DNA from: Corynebacterium aurimucosum ATCC 700975
Lineage (GTDB): Bacteria; Actinomycetota; Actinomycetes; Mycobacteriales; Mycobacteriaceae
Direction of reading: 5' to 3'
Assembly (NCBI RefSeq): GCF_000022905.1
Contig: NC_012590.1
Coordinates: 1-64,000 of the forward strand
DNA: 64,000 nt
This document shows, in pieces, positions 12,155 through 20,992 of the stretch. Under the pieces are notes generated by a model, which worked only from the letters and a program-made list of their open reading frames with translations, made no database searches and was not told the origin of the DNA. Each line of letters starts with the position of its first letter. Position 1 is the first letter of the stretch. Both the position numbers and the translations under genes were made by a program.

Positions 12155-12459
12155 CTACTTGTAGTGAAGAATCCAGATGGAAAAGTGCTTGGTGCAGCGC
12201 CAGTAGCCAGTATCAAATTCAAAATCAAATTTGAATTCAGGAGTAAGATTTCTTTTCACTGCTTCAGCTCTGCATTGCCATTCGGCTTCAAAAGGCTGCG
12301 CTGTTCCCCAATCAATATCATCGTTGATGCTGTATGGCGTTATCACGTCGGCGTTATCCGTTGATGGGGCAGTCTGTGCTGAGGCGAACGGGAGGATGGG
12401 GCCAGCTACACTGTAGAGCACAACACCTATGGGAAAAGTATTTTTGAGACTTTGGTCAT
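12155..12459 (-). pseudogene. Small secreted-protein gene with frameshifted signal peptide
   Basis: The frame 12155-12421 encodes a Cys-containing 88-aa protein if started at a GTG, but that start leaves half a signal peptide. A start ATG at 12457-12459 lies in another frame and encodes MTKVSKILFP, then a stop. Adding one T to the TTTT run (near 12435) joins the two into a complete signal peptide (basic start, hydrophobic core, cleavage after ASA). The mature part (about 70 aa) has two Cys and many aromatic residues. I do not recognise the family. Either the gene is inactivated, phase-variable, or the base is an assembly error. Confidence 0.5.
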
Positions 12460-12506
12460 AAGTTCAATCTACAGTACTATGGGTCACAGAGTGGTTAGGA
12501 GTAACA

Positions 12507-12734
12507 ATGGATAATGATCTAGGCGACGAAGATTTCATTAAGGGTCTAGCTTCTATCCTTTCGGAACTGGACCGCGAACAATTTCCAGTAACTTTTTTCT
12601 GGCTGTCTTCATTAATTCACGAAGTTGAGGATCTCAGTAAAGCTGGCGAACAGTTAACAGTGAAGCGTTTAGCCTTTAATTTAGTGCCTGTTATAGGTCG
12701 CCTTGAAAGCGAATATCGCGGCAAGGAAATATAG
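12507..12734 (+). CDS. Hypothetical small acidic protein
   Basis: The 75-aa product starts MDNDLGDEDFIKGL. An AGGAG site sits 5 bp before the ATG, which supports real translation. It is helical and acidic at the N-terminus, without signal peptide or membrane helices. Base composition is more AT-rich than the surrounding core genes, as for the frameshifted neighbour, suggesting recent acquisition. No family recognised. Confidence 0.6.
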   Translation: MDNDLGDEDFIKGLASILSELDREQFPVTFFWLSSLIHEVEDLSKAGEQLTVKRLAFNLVPVIGRLESEYRGKEI

Positions 12735-12933
12735 CTGCTTCGCTATAGTGGCCCAAGGCTAGATAAATGCTCCTGAAATGTCGATTTGGGGTAGTTGGTA
12801 CCGCGAGTCCGCGTAGTTGGTACCGGTGTTCCGTGTATCCGGTACTGTAAGGGGTTTTCTTTCATAGTTGATGTTGGCGACACCACAATCCGCTGGTGTT
12901 GCGTCAACTTCTACTTGGAAGGAGCTGGTCCTT

Positions 12934-13170
12934 GTGGCCAACTTCAAGCAGATCATTGCGATGTGCCTTGATGGTGCTAGCTAGGCGCAGATCACACACG
13001 CATTGGGGTGTTCACGACGGGAAGTATCTCGTGCAAAGAAAGTCATCTCTGATGAGGGTTTGACTTCAGAGATTTTCCGTCAGCTCTCGCCGGGGTGGTT
13101 TGATGATCGATTCAGTGATGGTCGGAGTAAGAGGTCTTTGTCCTATGACCTGCTGTATCTCGGCGGGGCA
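12934..13170 (+). pseudogene. IS21-family transposase (IstA) N-terminal remnant
   Basis: Reading from the GTG at 12934 gives MANFKQIIAMCLDGAS, then an in-frame TAG at 12982, then AQITHALGCSRREVSRAKK and onward to about 13170. This matches the N-terminal helix-turn-helix of IS21 transposases of actinobacteria, including the later FSDGR...YD segment. The catalytic DDE region is absent. The end point is approximate, because the sequence loses similarity gradually. Confidence 0.65.
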
Positions 13171-13358
13171 TGTCGGCGTCAACGTCTAGGGGTATTGAGC
13201 AGAGTGATATTTAGCCCGCTGCGTTCGGCTTGGTCGATGTGGATTTGGTCAGGAAACCAGGATGAGGCCGCCGATCCAGCTAAGGAAACGGACGGGGCCT
13301 ATCGGTGCCAAATGGTGCTACCCTAGTGTTATTGCCACCTGTTACGACAGGATCGGAA

Positions 13359-13402
13359 GAAGACCCTGGGACCCCAGCCGGACGACTGGACTCAGGGTCT
13401 TC
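13359..13402 (-). terminator. Stem-loop downstream of the DUF3800-like gene
   Basis: A 10-bp stem GAAGACCCTG / CAGGGTCTTC encloses an inner complementary loop, 8 bp beyond the stop of the minus-strand cargo gene. The T run on the minus strand is weak (TTCTTCC), so termination efficiency is uncertain. Confidence 0.45.
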
Positions 13403-13410
13403 GCCTGCCT

Positions 13411-13992
13411 CTAGAGGGAATCCGGGGTGGGACGGTTGAGGACCACTTTCTCGTGCAGCTTCTCCCAGTACTGCTCTTCCCCTAGATGGACGGTGTTCAG
13501 TGCTCCCAGAACGGCATCTGGAATCCAGAGCAGGGGATCATCGCCACCGCGTACGTGTCGCAGTCGGATGCCAGCACTTTGTCCTTGGCCCTGCAGGGCA
13601 ACTATGTGGGCGACGTCTCGCCTGTTTTGTGCTTCTTGCCGGCTTTCCAAAGTGACGTTGTGGACGTGCATCTCGGAGAGCTCGAAGTACATCTGCTCCA
13701 AGCATTTCCTGCGGTGCCTCTCCGTCTTCTTGCTCACTTCACTCTGGTGGGTGATGATCGCTTGCATGGAGTCGATCTCAGAAAGGGTGTCCACGATTTT
13801 TCGGCGTCGGCTATTACGTTCGTCGGTCCGGTGAAGTTTGACCTGGCCAGGAAGTCGTAGTGGACGTAGCTCCTCGCGTATTTTTTCCAAGTCTTGAGTG
13901 TCGATGATGGCTGCACACACCATGTACTCCTGCCGGTCTGGGGGTTTAAGGGCGGAGGACTCATCGATGTAGGCGACTAGCTGTGATTCCAC
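13411..13992 (-). CDS. DUF3800-like protein carried between IS21-type ends
   Basis: The product has 193 aa from the GTG at 13992 (VESQLVAYIDESS...). The frame runs further up to 14088, but that part lies in the terminal repeat. It shows the DUF3800-type start YIDES, followed by MVCAAIIDTQDLEKIREELR, then KLHRTDERNSRRRKIVDTL, and LESRQEAQNRRD with a second acidic site. Acidic residues at strand ends recall RNase H-like nucleases, but function in this family is not established. The gene is complete while the transposase beside it is dead. It may use an imported promoter from the right terminal repeat. Confidence 0.6.
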   Translation of the reverse strand: MESQLVAYIDESSALKPPDRQEYMVCAAIIDTQDLEKIREELRPLRLPGQVKLHRTDERNSRRRKIVDTLSEIDSMQAIITHQSEVSKKTERHRRKCLEQMYFELSEMHVHNVTLESRQEAQNRRDVAHIVALQGQGQSAGIRLRHVRGGDDPLLWIPDAVLGALNTVHLGEEQYWEKLHEKVVLNRPTPDSL

Positions 13993-14288
13993 CCTGAAAT
14001 TGTAGCCCGTCCGGGCCGACCCACCCCTCGGCCCGGTACCAACTACCCGGAACACGGCAGTACCGAGTCCCCAGAACACCGGTACCAAAAACTCGCATCT
14101 GACACCTGAAACGCATATTTGACGTTAACTCAGAGGTGAGGGCCTAAAAATCCCCGATCCCAGACACACATTGTGACCTTTAGCCTCAAAGACACCATGT
14201 GGAGACCTCCGGTGGGAAACCCCAGGTGATTGCACGCGAAATCTGCATAAGGTGCCTTTAATTTGGTCCCAGAACCGGCCGCTGTGAG

Positions 14289-15167
14289 CTAGCGGGTGAG
14301 GTAATGCTTTCCCGCCTGCGGATTGGGGATGAGGCGGTCGAGGCTGACTGGCTCGAGGCCCTTCGCGCGCAGTCCGTCGATGACGCAGTCTGCGGCGCCT
14401 ACGGTTGTGGCGTGAATGTCGTGCATGAGGACGATGGAGCCGGGCTGCGCGCCGTTGACTGCAGCCTCGCAGACATGCTCGGAATTGCGGTCCTTCCAAT
14501 CCACGGTGTCGACGGACCAGAGGGCTTGTGCCTGGCCATTAGCCTTCGCAGCGGCCTCCACAGTGCCGTTGGTGGCACCGTATGGGGGACGCATCCACCG
14601 AGGGTTCTCACCCGTCGCTGCCTTGATGGCCGCGGCCCCGGCCTTGATCTCGCCGTCCACGTCGCTGGGGGAGAGCTTGTTGAGTTCACGGTGGGATGCA
14701 GTGTGGTTTCCCACGGTGTGGCCCTCAGCCTTCATGCGGCGCAGCAGTTCCGGGTGTGTGGAGGCACTGGGGGCTAAGACCATGAAGCTGGCGTGGGCGT
14801 CTTTGGCCTTCAGGGTATCGAGGAGCTGAGCGGTCAACTCGCCGGGGCCATCGTCATAGGTGATGGCCACGCAGTTGGAGCAGGTGGAATCAGCAACCGA
14901 CTGCGACTGCTGTTTGCCGGTCGGCGCGGGCTTCGCAGTCGGCCGCGAGGAGCCGGCAAAGACAGGGCTGTTTTGAAGCTCCTTGGGCAGCGCGTCGTAA
15001 GCGTCCTGCTCCAGTTGCTTAAGGTCCTTCTGGACGTCGGGTAGCTGTGGTAGCTGTGGCTGCTGAATCACCGGCTGGGGAAGCTCTGCTGCCGCAGCCG
15101 TTCCAGGCAGGGCCGTGGCTGCCGCAAGGGCGATGAGGGAGCGGACAAGAACACTTTTTCGGCGCAT
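14289..15167 (-). CDS. Secreted polysaccharide deacetylase (NodB homology domain)
   Basis: The 292-aa product starts at the ATG 15167 with GGAAGG upstream. A signal peptide (RSLIALAAATALPGTAAAA) is followed by a Pro/Gln-rich linker and a carbohydrate esterase family 4 domain (about residues 85-290). Metal and catalytic motifs are complete: TYDDGPG (base Asp and metal Asp), HTASH (metal His pair), RPPYGA, and VLMHDIH near the C-terminus. The enzyme should remove acetyl groups from N-acetylated cell-wall sugars outside the cell. Substrate is not determined by sequence. It is monocistronic. Confidence 0.9.
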   Translation of the reverse strand: MRRKSVLVRSLIALAAATALPGTAAAAELPQPVIQQPQLPQLPDVQKDLKQLEQDAYDALPKELQNSPVFAGSSRPTAKPAPTGKQQSQSVADSTCSNCVAITYDDGPGELTAQLLDTLKAKDAHASFMVLAPSASTHPELLRRMKAEGHTVGNHTASHRELNKLSPSDVDGEIKAGAAAIKAATGENPRWMRPPYGATNGTVEAAAKANGQAQALWSVDTVDWKDRNSEHVCEAAVNGAQPGSIVLMHDIHATTVGAADCVIDGLRAKGLEPVSLDRLIPNPQAGKHYLTR

Positions 15168-15338
15168 GGCAACCTTCCATAGACTTTCTTTAGACGCTTT
15201 ATTGTCTGCCCGGTGAAGGTGGATTATCCCTAGTGACACGCAACTAGAGTGAAAGAAGTTAACTCCTGAGGTTTCGCTAGGCCCGTCCTAGGGGTGATTT
15301 CGTTGCTTCTACTGGGAGGAGTACGCTCTACAGGTATT

Positions 15339-15411
15339 GGGGCATTAGCTCAGTTGGTAGAGCGTTGCGTTCGCAATGCAAAGGTCAGGGGTTCGATTCC
15401 CCTATGCTCCA
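15339..15411 (+). tRNA. tRNA-Ala (CGC)
   Basis: The acceptor GGGGCAT pairs with ATGCTCC. The anticodon stem TTGCG/TGCAA surrounds loop TTCGCAA with anticodon CGC, which reads GCG. The body is nearly identical to tRNA-Ala(TGC) at 11992. Confidence 0.95.
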
Positions 15412-15412
15412 C

Positions 15413-15439
15413 AGGGCGCTCACACGGTGAGCGCCCTTT
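15413..15439 (+). terminator. Terminator after tRNA-Ala(CGC)
   Basis: A perfect 11-bp stem AGGGCGCTCAC / GTGAGCGCCCT with a 3-base loop is followed by TT. Confidence 0.8.
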
Positions 15440-15455
15440 AACTTTGATGGTTGAC

Positions 15456-15947
15456 TTATTCAGCAGCCTTAAAGCGCTTGACCAGGACGATGTGCCCGTC
15501 TCTCTCGCTCACCGGCTCGAAGCCAAGGTGCAAATAAAGGCGGTGGGCGCGGTCATTGTCTTTAGCCACCGACAGCGAAATACCTGGGGCGCCCATCTCG
15601 CGGGCGAGGTTAGCGGCGGCGTCGATCAGCATTGTGCCCACTCCCTGCCCGCGGAAACGAGGTTCCACGGCTAGGGCGAGCTCCGGAATGCCTTCAGCCA
15701 CGTGGCCGAAACCATGGCGCTGCGCCGTTCCCCAGTTCAGCCACACGCCACCAGCAGGGACGTGGCCCTCCCAAGCGATGAAACCTCCGCGGGAAGGCTC
15801 CCAACCGCCGAGGTAGTAGTCAAAGCCTTCCTCGAAGCCCGTAGGCAGCTCTTTGTGTTCGTCGCCAAAGGTATCGGCGAGGAAATTGATGCGGGCGAGG
15901 TAGGTGCGGTCAGCTTCAGTGAGGGAAAGAAGATGCATAGCTCCCAT
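15456..15947 (-). CDS. GNAT family N-acetyltransferase
   Basis: The product has about 163 aa from the ATG at 15947 (MGAMHLLSLTEAD...); the ATG at 15938 is an alternative start. It carries the GNAT acetyl-CoA site: ELALAVEPRFRGQGVGTML (motif A, R-G-Q-G-V-G) and DNDRAHRLYLHLGFEPV (motif B). An N-terminal Trp-rich region probably forms the acceptor pocket. The acceptor substrate cannot be told from the sequence. The gene lies 23 bp downstream of the ABC exporter pair on the same strand, so it may belong to that operon. Confidence 0.85.
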   Translation of the reverse strand: MGAMHLLSLTEADRTYLARINFLADTFGDEHKELPTGFEEGFDYYLGGWEPSRGGFIAWEGHVPAGGVWLNWGTAQRHGFGHVAEGIPELALAVEPRFRGQGVGTMLIDAAANLAREMGAPGISLSVAKDNDRAHRLYLHLGFEPVSERDGHIVLVKRFKAAE

Positions 15948-15970
15948 GGTAGAAGGCGGCGTCGAACTAC

Positions 15971-17764
15971 CTACTTCCCGTGCTCCCACTGGGCATAAGC
16001 CGAGGCATAGCGCCCGCCCAGGTCCATCAGCTCGGAGTGGGTGCCATCCTCGACGATCTGACCCTGTTCCATCACGATGATGCGGTCGGCCTCACGGGCC
16101 TGGTCCAGGCGGTGGGCAACGACGAGCGCGGTGCGGCCCCTCGTGACTGCTCTAGCCGCGTGTTCGAGCACTTCCGCGTGCTCGGAGCCGGCCTCAGAGG
16201 TGGCCTCATCCATGATGAGCACCGGCGGCTGGCGCAGGATCATGCGGGCCAGGGAAAGCTGTTGCTCGGCCTCCGCACCGATCTCCTCGTTGCCGGCGCC
16301 AATCTTCGTATCCAGGCCCTGAGGCAGCCACCGCGAATGCTCATCCAAGCCCACGGTGTTGAGTGCCTGCCATAGCTCCTCATCGCTGGCGTCGGGTTTG
16401 GCCAGCAACAGGTCCTCGCGCAAGGTGCCGGAGAAGAGGTGCACTTCTTGGGTAATGAGCGCGACGTGCTCGGTAATCCAGGTATTTGGCACGGTGGCGG
16501 TATCAATCCCATCGAGGCTGATTGTTCCCTTCGTAGGGTACTGCAAGCCCGCGACGAGGGCGGCGAGCGTGGACTTACCCGCGCCGGAGGTACCAACTAG
16601 GGCGGTGGTGGTGCCGGCGGAGAGGGTTAGGGAGACGTCGTCAAGCACGCGTGCCCCGCCGGGGTAGGCGTAGGAAAGGTGATCAATGGTGATGGCCGGC
16701 GCGGAGGTTAGCCGGGGCGTGTCCTTGAGCTCCTTCGTACCAGCGCTGCTCTCTAGGGTCGCCAGCGCCACCGCGCGGCCGAGGGAGGTCACGGAATGCT
16801 GGATTTCGCCAGCGAAGAAGAGGATGTTGAAGACGTGGATCTCCAGCCGCATCACCAACAGCACCGCGGCGGTGGCCTCACCGGGGGTCAACCATTCCCA
16901 CATCACCATGGGCACGGACATGAGGACCGATCCCAAGAGCAACACCGCGAAGGCAAGGGCGCCTTGGCCCAGGATGCGGTTGATCAGCGGAACCTTGTCG
17001 CCCCAGGCCTGCACCGTGTCCCAGGAGTAGCGCTCCATGCGTGCATGCGCCCAGTCTTTCAGGGAGAACTGACGGAGGGTCTCCAGGGCGCGGATGGTGT
17101 CCAGCAGCACGTTGTTGCGGTAGGCCTCCACCGAGGAGACCTCGTTGGCTATGGCGGGGATATCCCGCATGGTGCCGCGGATGAAGGGGTAGAGCAGACA
17201 ACTCACCGCGATGAAGAGCAGTGCATAAGCCGGGTGGATGAAGACCATCATGAGTGCGGTCAGCGGCAGCATGAAGAGGGTGAGCACGAGGCGGTCACCC
17301 ATCATAGAGATGGTCATGACCACGGTGTCGATGTCCTTGGACAGGCGCGTAATGATGTTGCCGGTACCCAATTCCATGACGGCTGGTACGGGAGCACCGA
17401 GGGTGGAATCCAGCGCTGAGGTGCGCAGATCCACAGAGAGCCGGCGGGTAGTTGAGGTAACCAGGTAGCGGCCCACGGTGCGGCCGGTGACCTCCACGAG
17501 GTAGCCCACGGCGATAACAACCAACGCGCCCAGCATGGCGCTGCGGCCCGTACCAAGGACGGGGATCTCCACGCCCTGGATGATATCGACGACGCGGCCA
17601 AGCACCTGGGAGACCAGGTTCATCATGATGACTGTGATGCTAAAAAGCCCAAAGAAGAGGGCGATGCCCAGTCTGCTCGGGGCACTGGGCAGGGTTTTCA
17701 GAAAGCGCAGGCACTCCCGCGGGGAGGCAGGTGCAAGGGCATCCGCGCGATCCTGCTGGCTCAT
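15971..17764 (-). CDS. ABC exporter half-transporter, ATP-site-competent subunit
   Basis: The 597-aa product fuses a six-helix exporter membrane domain (about residues 30-320) to an ATPase domain (about 345-590). Walker [11 protein letters not shown]-loop [10 protein letters not shown], Walker [12 protein letters not shown] with the catalytic Glu, and switch His (VVAHRLDQ) are all present. The signature motif, however, is degenerate: the usual LSGGQ position reads IGAEAEQQ. Its start overlaps the end of the upstream partner gene by 4 bp (ATGA). The two should form a heterodimer. The cargo is unknown; exporters of this class move drugs, lipids or siderophores. Confidence 0.9.
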   Translation of the reverse strand: MSQQDRADALAPASPRECLRFLKTLPSAPSRLGIALFFGLFSITVIMMNLVSQVLGRVVDIIQGVEIPVLGTGRSAMLGALVVIAVGYLVEVTGRTVGRYLVTSTTRRLSVDLRTSALDSTLGAPVPAVMELGTGNIITRLSKDIDTVVMTISMMGDRLVLTLFMLPLTALMMVFIHPAYALLFIAVSCLLYPFIRGTMRDIPAIANEVSSVEAYRNNVLLDTIRALETLRQFSLKDWAHARMERYSWDTVQAWGDKVPLINRILGQGALAFAVLLLGSVLMSVPMVMWEWLTPGEATAAVLLVMRLEIHVFNILFFAGEIQHSVTSLGRAVALATLESSAGTKELKDTPRLTSAPAITIDHLSYAYPGGARVLDDVSLTLSAGTTTALVGTSGAGKSTLAALVAGLQYPTKGTISLDGIDTATVPNTWITEHVALITQEVHLFSGTLREDLLLAKPDASDEELWQALNTVGLDEHSRWLPQGLDTKIGAGNEEIGAEAEQQLSLARMILRQPPVLIMDEATSEAGSEHAEVLEHAARAVTRGRTALVVAHRLDQAREADRIIVMEQGQIVEDGTHSELMDLGGRYASAYAQWEHGK

Positions 17765-19335
17765 AGCTCCACCACCTCATCGGCGTTGGCGGCCCACGTG
17801 GAGGCGGATGTAATGATCACGGTGGTCTTGCCGGCGCGCAGTTCACGCACGTGCTTGGCGACGTCTGCCAGGGTCAACGAATCCAGTCCCGTCGTGGGGT
17901 TGTCCAGCACGAGAACTTCCGGGTCCACAGCGAGGGCGCGGGCAAGCGCGACGCGCTGGCGCTGGCCGCCGGAGAGGTTAAGGCCCGCCTCACCGATGGG
18001 CGCGGTGGGCAGCTCGCCGTGAGGACCAAAACCACCAAGGCGGATAACAATATCCTCGCAGGCGGAGGCATGGAGGGCGTCGTGAAGCTGCGTAGCGCTA
18101 GCACTACGCAGCGGATCGACGTTGTCCTGCAGGGTGCCCTCCAAAACGGAGATGCGGTGCGGTGGGCACAATGCGCCGTGCTCATGGAGGTAGCGCACCC
18201 AGGAGTCCACGGTGTTGCGCCCCTCAGTGGTGGTGGGCATCCACACGTGCAATCCGGGGGAGAGCTCGACGGGGGTGCCGGCGGCCTCGGTGGTGTTGGT
18301 AGAAAGCTGGCCGAGTAGCTTGCCGACGCGCTCCACGGAGGCCCGCGCTCGCGCCCAATTCTCCGTGAGCAAGCCCAGGGACACGCCCAGCGCGGTGAGC
18401 GCGGGCGGGACGAGCATGGTGATCGCCATCATTCCGCCGGGGGCGATGCGGCCCTCGAAGGTCTCCCAGGAGGACCAGGCTAGGATGCCCACGGCAAAGG
18501 ACGCGGGGACCATCTGGCGCAACCAGGCCATGAGGGAGGACAGCTTGGCCTCGCGGAGCATGGCGCCCAAGGAATCCTGGGCGGCGTCGGAAAAGCGTTG
18601 GCGGGAAATCTCCTTGGCGCCGAGGCCCTTGATCACGCGAGAACCCTGCGCAAAGTCCGTGGCGAGTGATAACGCGGTGTTCTCCAGCTGGCGGCGGCGC
18701 GCGGCAATCTTAGTCAGCGGCTTCGTGGTGGCCCAGGAAGCGAGCGCGGTGGCGAAGGCGCCAACCAGTAGTACAGCTGAGACCTGCCAGGAAATTGGGG
18801 CGAGGCTGACCACCGCGCCCAAGAGGTAGCCCACCATGACCAGGGGGAAGTTGAGGATCTGCTTGAGTTGGCCGATGTAGTGCGAATCCTCATCCATCGT
18901 GTTGAGCAGCCGACCGGGGCTTATGCCTGCGGTGGAGGCACCCAGCAGCTTATCCAGCAGGTTCAGCCGCAGCGTATGCGTGGTGCGGGCCTGACTCAGA
19001 TCAGTAAAGGCATCCGCCGTGGCCTCGCAAATATAGGCGATGAAGAGGAGGATCGCCGTGGCCGCAAGCGGCAGGGCTACGGTGCTCCAGGAGGGATCGG
19101 AAAAGGCATACTGCGTGGTCTGGCCGATGATGACGGAGACCAACGCCCCCAGCGGCGCGTTGATGAGGGTGGCAACGAAGATGCCGATAACGCCGGTGCG
19201 CTGGGCACCAAGCAGCCGCCACGTGGCGGCGCCGGGCCGGGAGAAATCGGTGGTCTCAGTGAGGGAGACCTCCCCAGAAGGGGGCTCATCGGGGAGGTAC
19301 CACGACCACGTCCTCATGCGGGGGTAGTGAGTCAT
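17761..19335 (-). CDS. ABC exporter half-transporter, degenerate-ATPase subunit
   Basis: The 524-aa product is a membrane domain (about residues 35-310) plus a shortened ATPase domain. It keeps a perfect signature [15 protein letters not shown]. Walker A is not recognisable (the site reads around MPTTTEGRN), the Q-loop Gln is absent, Walker B reads [12 protein letters not shown] with Asn in place of the catalytic Glu, and the switch His is missing (IITSASTW). It therefore cannot hydrolyse ATP alone, but can complete the partner's site with its intact signature. It is translationally coupled to the downstream partner. Confidence 0.88.
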   Translation of the reverse strand: MTHYPRMRTWSWYLPDEPPSGEVSLTETTDFSRPGAATWRLLGAQRTGVIGIFVATLINAPLGALVSVIIGQTTQYAFSDPSWSTVALPLAATAILLFIAYICEATADAFTDLSQARTTHTLRLNLLDKLLGASTAGISPGRLLNTMDEDSHYIGQLKQILNFPLVMVGYLLGAVVSLAPISWQVSAVLLVGAFATALASWATTKPLTKIAARRRQLENTALSLATDFAQGSRVIKGLGAKEISRQRFSDAAQDSLGAMLREAKLSSLMAWLRQMVPASFAVGILAWSSWETFEGRIAPGGMMAITMLVPPALTALGVSLGLLTENWARARASVERVGKLLGQLSTNTTEAAGTPVELSPGLHVWMPTTTEGRNTVDSWVRYLHEHGALCPPHRISVLEGTLQDNVDPLRSASATQLHDALHASACEDIVIRLGGFGPHGELPTAPIGEAGLNLSGGQRQRVALARALAVDPEVLVLDNPTTGLDSLTLADVAKHVRELRAGKTTVIITSASTWAANADEVVEL

Positions 19336-19407
19336 AAGAACTCATCCTATAGCGCACAACGCATAAGGGAGTGATTCAGATTACGATCAATGAATCACTG
19401 AGGGAAC

Positions 19408-19611
19408 TTAAGCCAAGTGGTAGTTCTCCACGTCGTAGCCGTTGAACTCGCGGTCGACGCCAAAATCATCGACCGAGCTGAACTGCGTGCCGTTTTCGAT
19501 GGCAAAGCGCAGGTTATCCACGCGGGTGGACGGATCGCCGCTCACGGCACCGGCCGGAAAATAAAAGGTGTCCCCACTCTTGAGCTTGACGATAAGTGAT
19601 TCGAAGCTCAT
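19408..19611 (-). CDS. Small conserved hypothetical protein
   Basis: The 67-aa product starts MSFESLIVKLKSGDTFYFPAG. AAGGAG lies 7 bp before the ATG at 19611, which decides this start over an upstream in-frame one. It looks like a compact beta-rich fold with an acidic C-terminal half. There is no signal peptide, no membrane helix and no recognised domain. Confidence 0.6.
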   Translation of the reverse strand: MSFESLIVKLKSGDTFYFPAGAVSGDPSTRVDNLRFAIENGTQFSSVDDFGVDREFNGYDVENYHLA

Positions 19612-19777
19612 TCCTGATCTCCTTGCCTGCTGCTGATACGGTGGCGGCGCAAAACTGCGCGCGGGCACCGATCTTTAAAGATCGATGCCAGTTGACCCTC
19701 GATTCAAGCAGGTCGCGCGCGCGGGGGCAACGCAGTGAGATCAAGGCAACGAAATGCGCACCCCCAAGGATGGGGGG

Positions 19778-20653
19778 TTAGTTCTCGTCCTCGGTCTGGA
19801 GGCGGTGCTTGCCCTCGGACTCGTGATCATCGGTGATGCGGGAGGTGTCGGCATCCTTCTTGTCGGCGTTGCTGACCTCGATCTCAGTCTCGACGGCGTC
19901 CTGGATGGCTGTTTCTTCCTCGCGGTGCTTGGCCAGCTGCTCATCCAGCGAGCCCAGCAGCTCTTCATCGCGCTCGACGACGCCCTCCTCAGCCAGGTCG
20001 GACTCCTTCTTGGCGTCATCCTCGGTGGTGGAGGTGTAGACCAAGGTGGAACCCTGCGGTGCGGACGGGGAAGAGAAGTCCTCAACGCGCGGCGGGACGG
20101 TGGATTCCTTCTCCTTCTTCTGGGTGAAGAAGTAGTAGATGCCACCGCCGATAGCAGCAATGGCGGCAACCAGCGCGGAGATCAGCCAGATCTTCGAGCC
20201 CTTCTTCTTGTCCTTGCCGCTGATGCGGCGGGCCTTCTTCTGCAGCTGGGCGCTCTGCTTCTGCGCTTTCTTCTCCGCCTTAGAGGCCTTCTTCTTAGCC
20301 TGCTTGCGGGCCTTGGAGGCCTTCTTCTCCGCCTGCTTCTGGGTCTTTTCCCACTGCTTGGAGGCCTTATCCTGGGCCTCTGATGCAGCCGCAGAGAGCT
20401 TCTCGGTGGCTTCCTCGCTGCGCTCCTTGAGCTGCTCGAGGGTGCGCTCGAGGCGGGCATGCGCGGCCTTGGTTACGGCACCCGCTTCGCGGCGGGCTTC
20501 CGGGAACCACTCGCCATCGCGCTCTTCCATGCGGGCGGCGGCAGTCTCCAGGACGGAGTAGGCCTCACGGGCCTTCTCATCGCGGCGTTCCTTGAGGCGC
20601 TCCACCAGGGCGGAGGTGGCGCTGATGGCGGTGGACAGGGCGGCGGGGTTCAT
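19778..20653 (-). CDS. Lys/Ala-rich coiled-coil protein with one membrane helix
   Basis: The 291-aa product has an N-terminal helical region (residues 1-80), a strongly basic Lys/Ala coiled coil (about 85-160, repeated KKA-type units), one membrane helix (WLISALVAAIAAIGGGIYYFF, about 163-185) and an acidic Glu/Asp-rich tail. The Lys/Ala repeats recall the heparin-binding region of mycobacterial HBHA, but this is compositional only. Corynebacteria commonly carry such charged-segment membrane proteins of unknown role. It is monocistronic and divergent from metF. Confidence 0.65.
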   Translation of the reverse strand: MNPAALSTAISATSALVERLKERRDEKAREAYSVLETAAARMEERDGEWFPEARREAGAVTKAAHARLERTLEQLKERSEEATEKLSAAASEAQDKASKQWEKTQKQAEKKASKARKQAKKKASKAEKKAQKQSAQLQKKARRISGKDKKKGSKIWLISALVAAIAAIGGGIYYFFTQKKEKESTVPPRVEDFSSPSAPQGSTLVYTSTTEDDAKKESDLAEEGVVERDEELLGSLDEQLAKHREEETAIQDAVETEIEVSNADKKDADTSRITDDHESEGKHRLQTEDEN

Positions 20654-20794
20654 GGGTTTAGGTGCTCCTTTACGTTAATACTGAGGTGACTTTTTCGGCG
20701 GGGCACTGTAATTGCGCGCCCGCGTTAGCGCTGGATACTCCCTTTCAGCGTAGTGGTGGCGCGCAGGTCCCGCCACCAGATGCGCCAGGTCGCG

Positions 20795-20940
20795 AGCTGT
20801 CCAAAGAAAATAGACAGCTTTGTACGGATGGGCCGGGTTTTTATTCACTTGCGCTATGGGCTAACGGTGCAGCTGACTGAGTTCTAAAGGTATTACCAAT
20901 GCAAAACGGCTTTCGTCCGAAATGGACAGCTTGGTACGTT
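20795..20940 (+). promoter_or_regulatory. metF upstream region with duplicated GACAGCTT motif
   Basis: The 330-bp intergenic region before metF carries a repeated 19-mer-like motif, AATAGACAGCTTTGTACG (20809-20826) and AATGGACAGCTTGGTACG (20921-20938). The first copy also forms an inverted repeat AGCTGTC/GACAGCT with 20795-20801. The half TAGAC-N6-GT resembles the published corynebacterial McbR operator (TAGAC-N6-GTCTA), although the right half diverges. Regulation of metF-metE by a methionine repressor at these sites is an inference. Confidence 0.45.
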
Positions 20941-20992
20941 TTGGGACATCAACACCGAAGATAAACAACGATAACCTGCAGAGGAGGTGAGC

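Larger units (their letters stand above)
12791..14090. mobile_element. IS21-type element remnant with cargo gene
   Basis: The segment is framed by inverted terminal sequences. On the left, 12817-12848 matches in inverted orientation 14057-14088 on the right at about 26 of 32 positions (starting TTGGTACCGGTGTTC). Further copies of GTAGTTGGTACC occur at 12791 and 12813, and inverted at 14035. Multiple short terminal repeats are typical of IS21-family ends. Inside are a decayed istA 5' fragment on the plus strand and an intact DUF3800-like gene on the minus strand. istB and most of istA are missing, so it can move only in trans, if at all. Confidence 0.6.

Noticed and set aside
20654..20992. B12 riboswitch upstream of metF/metE
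   Set aside because: I looked for a B12-box-like GCC-ACTG block and the long paired leader and saw neither; only the duplicated GACAGCTT motif is present.
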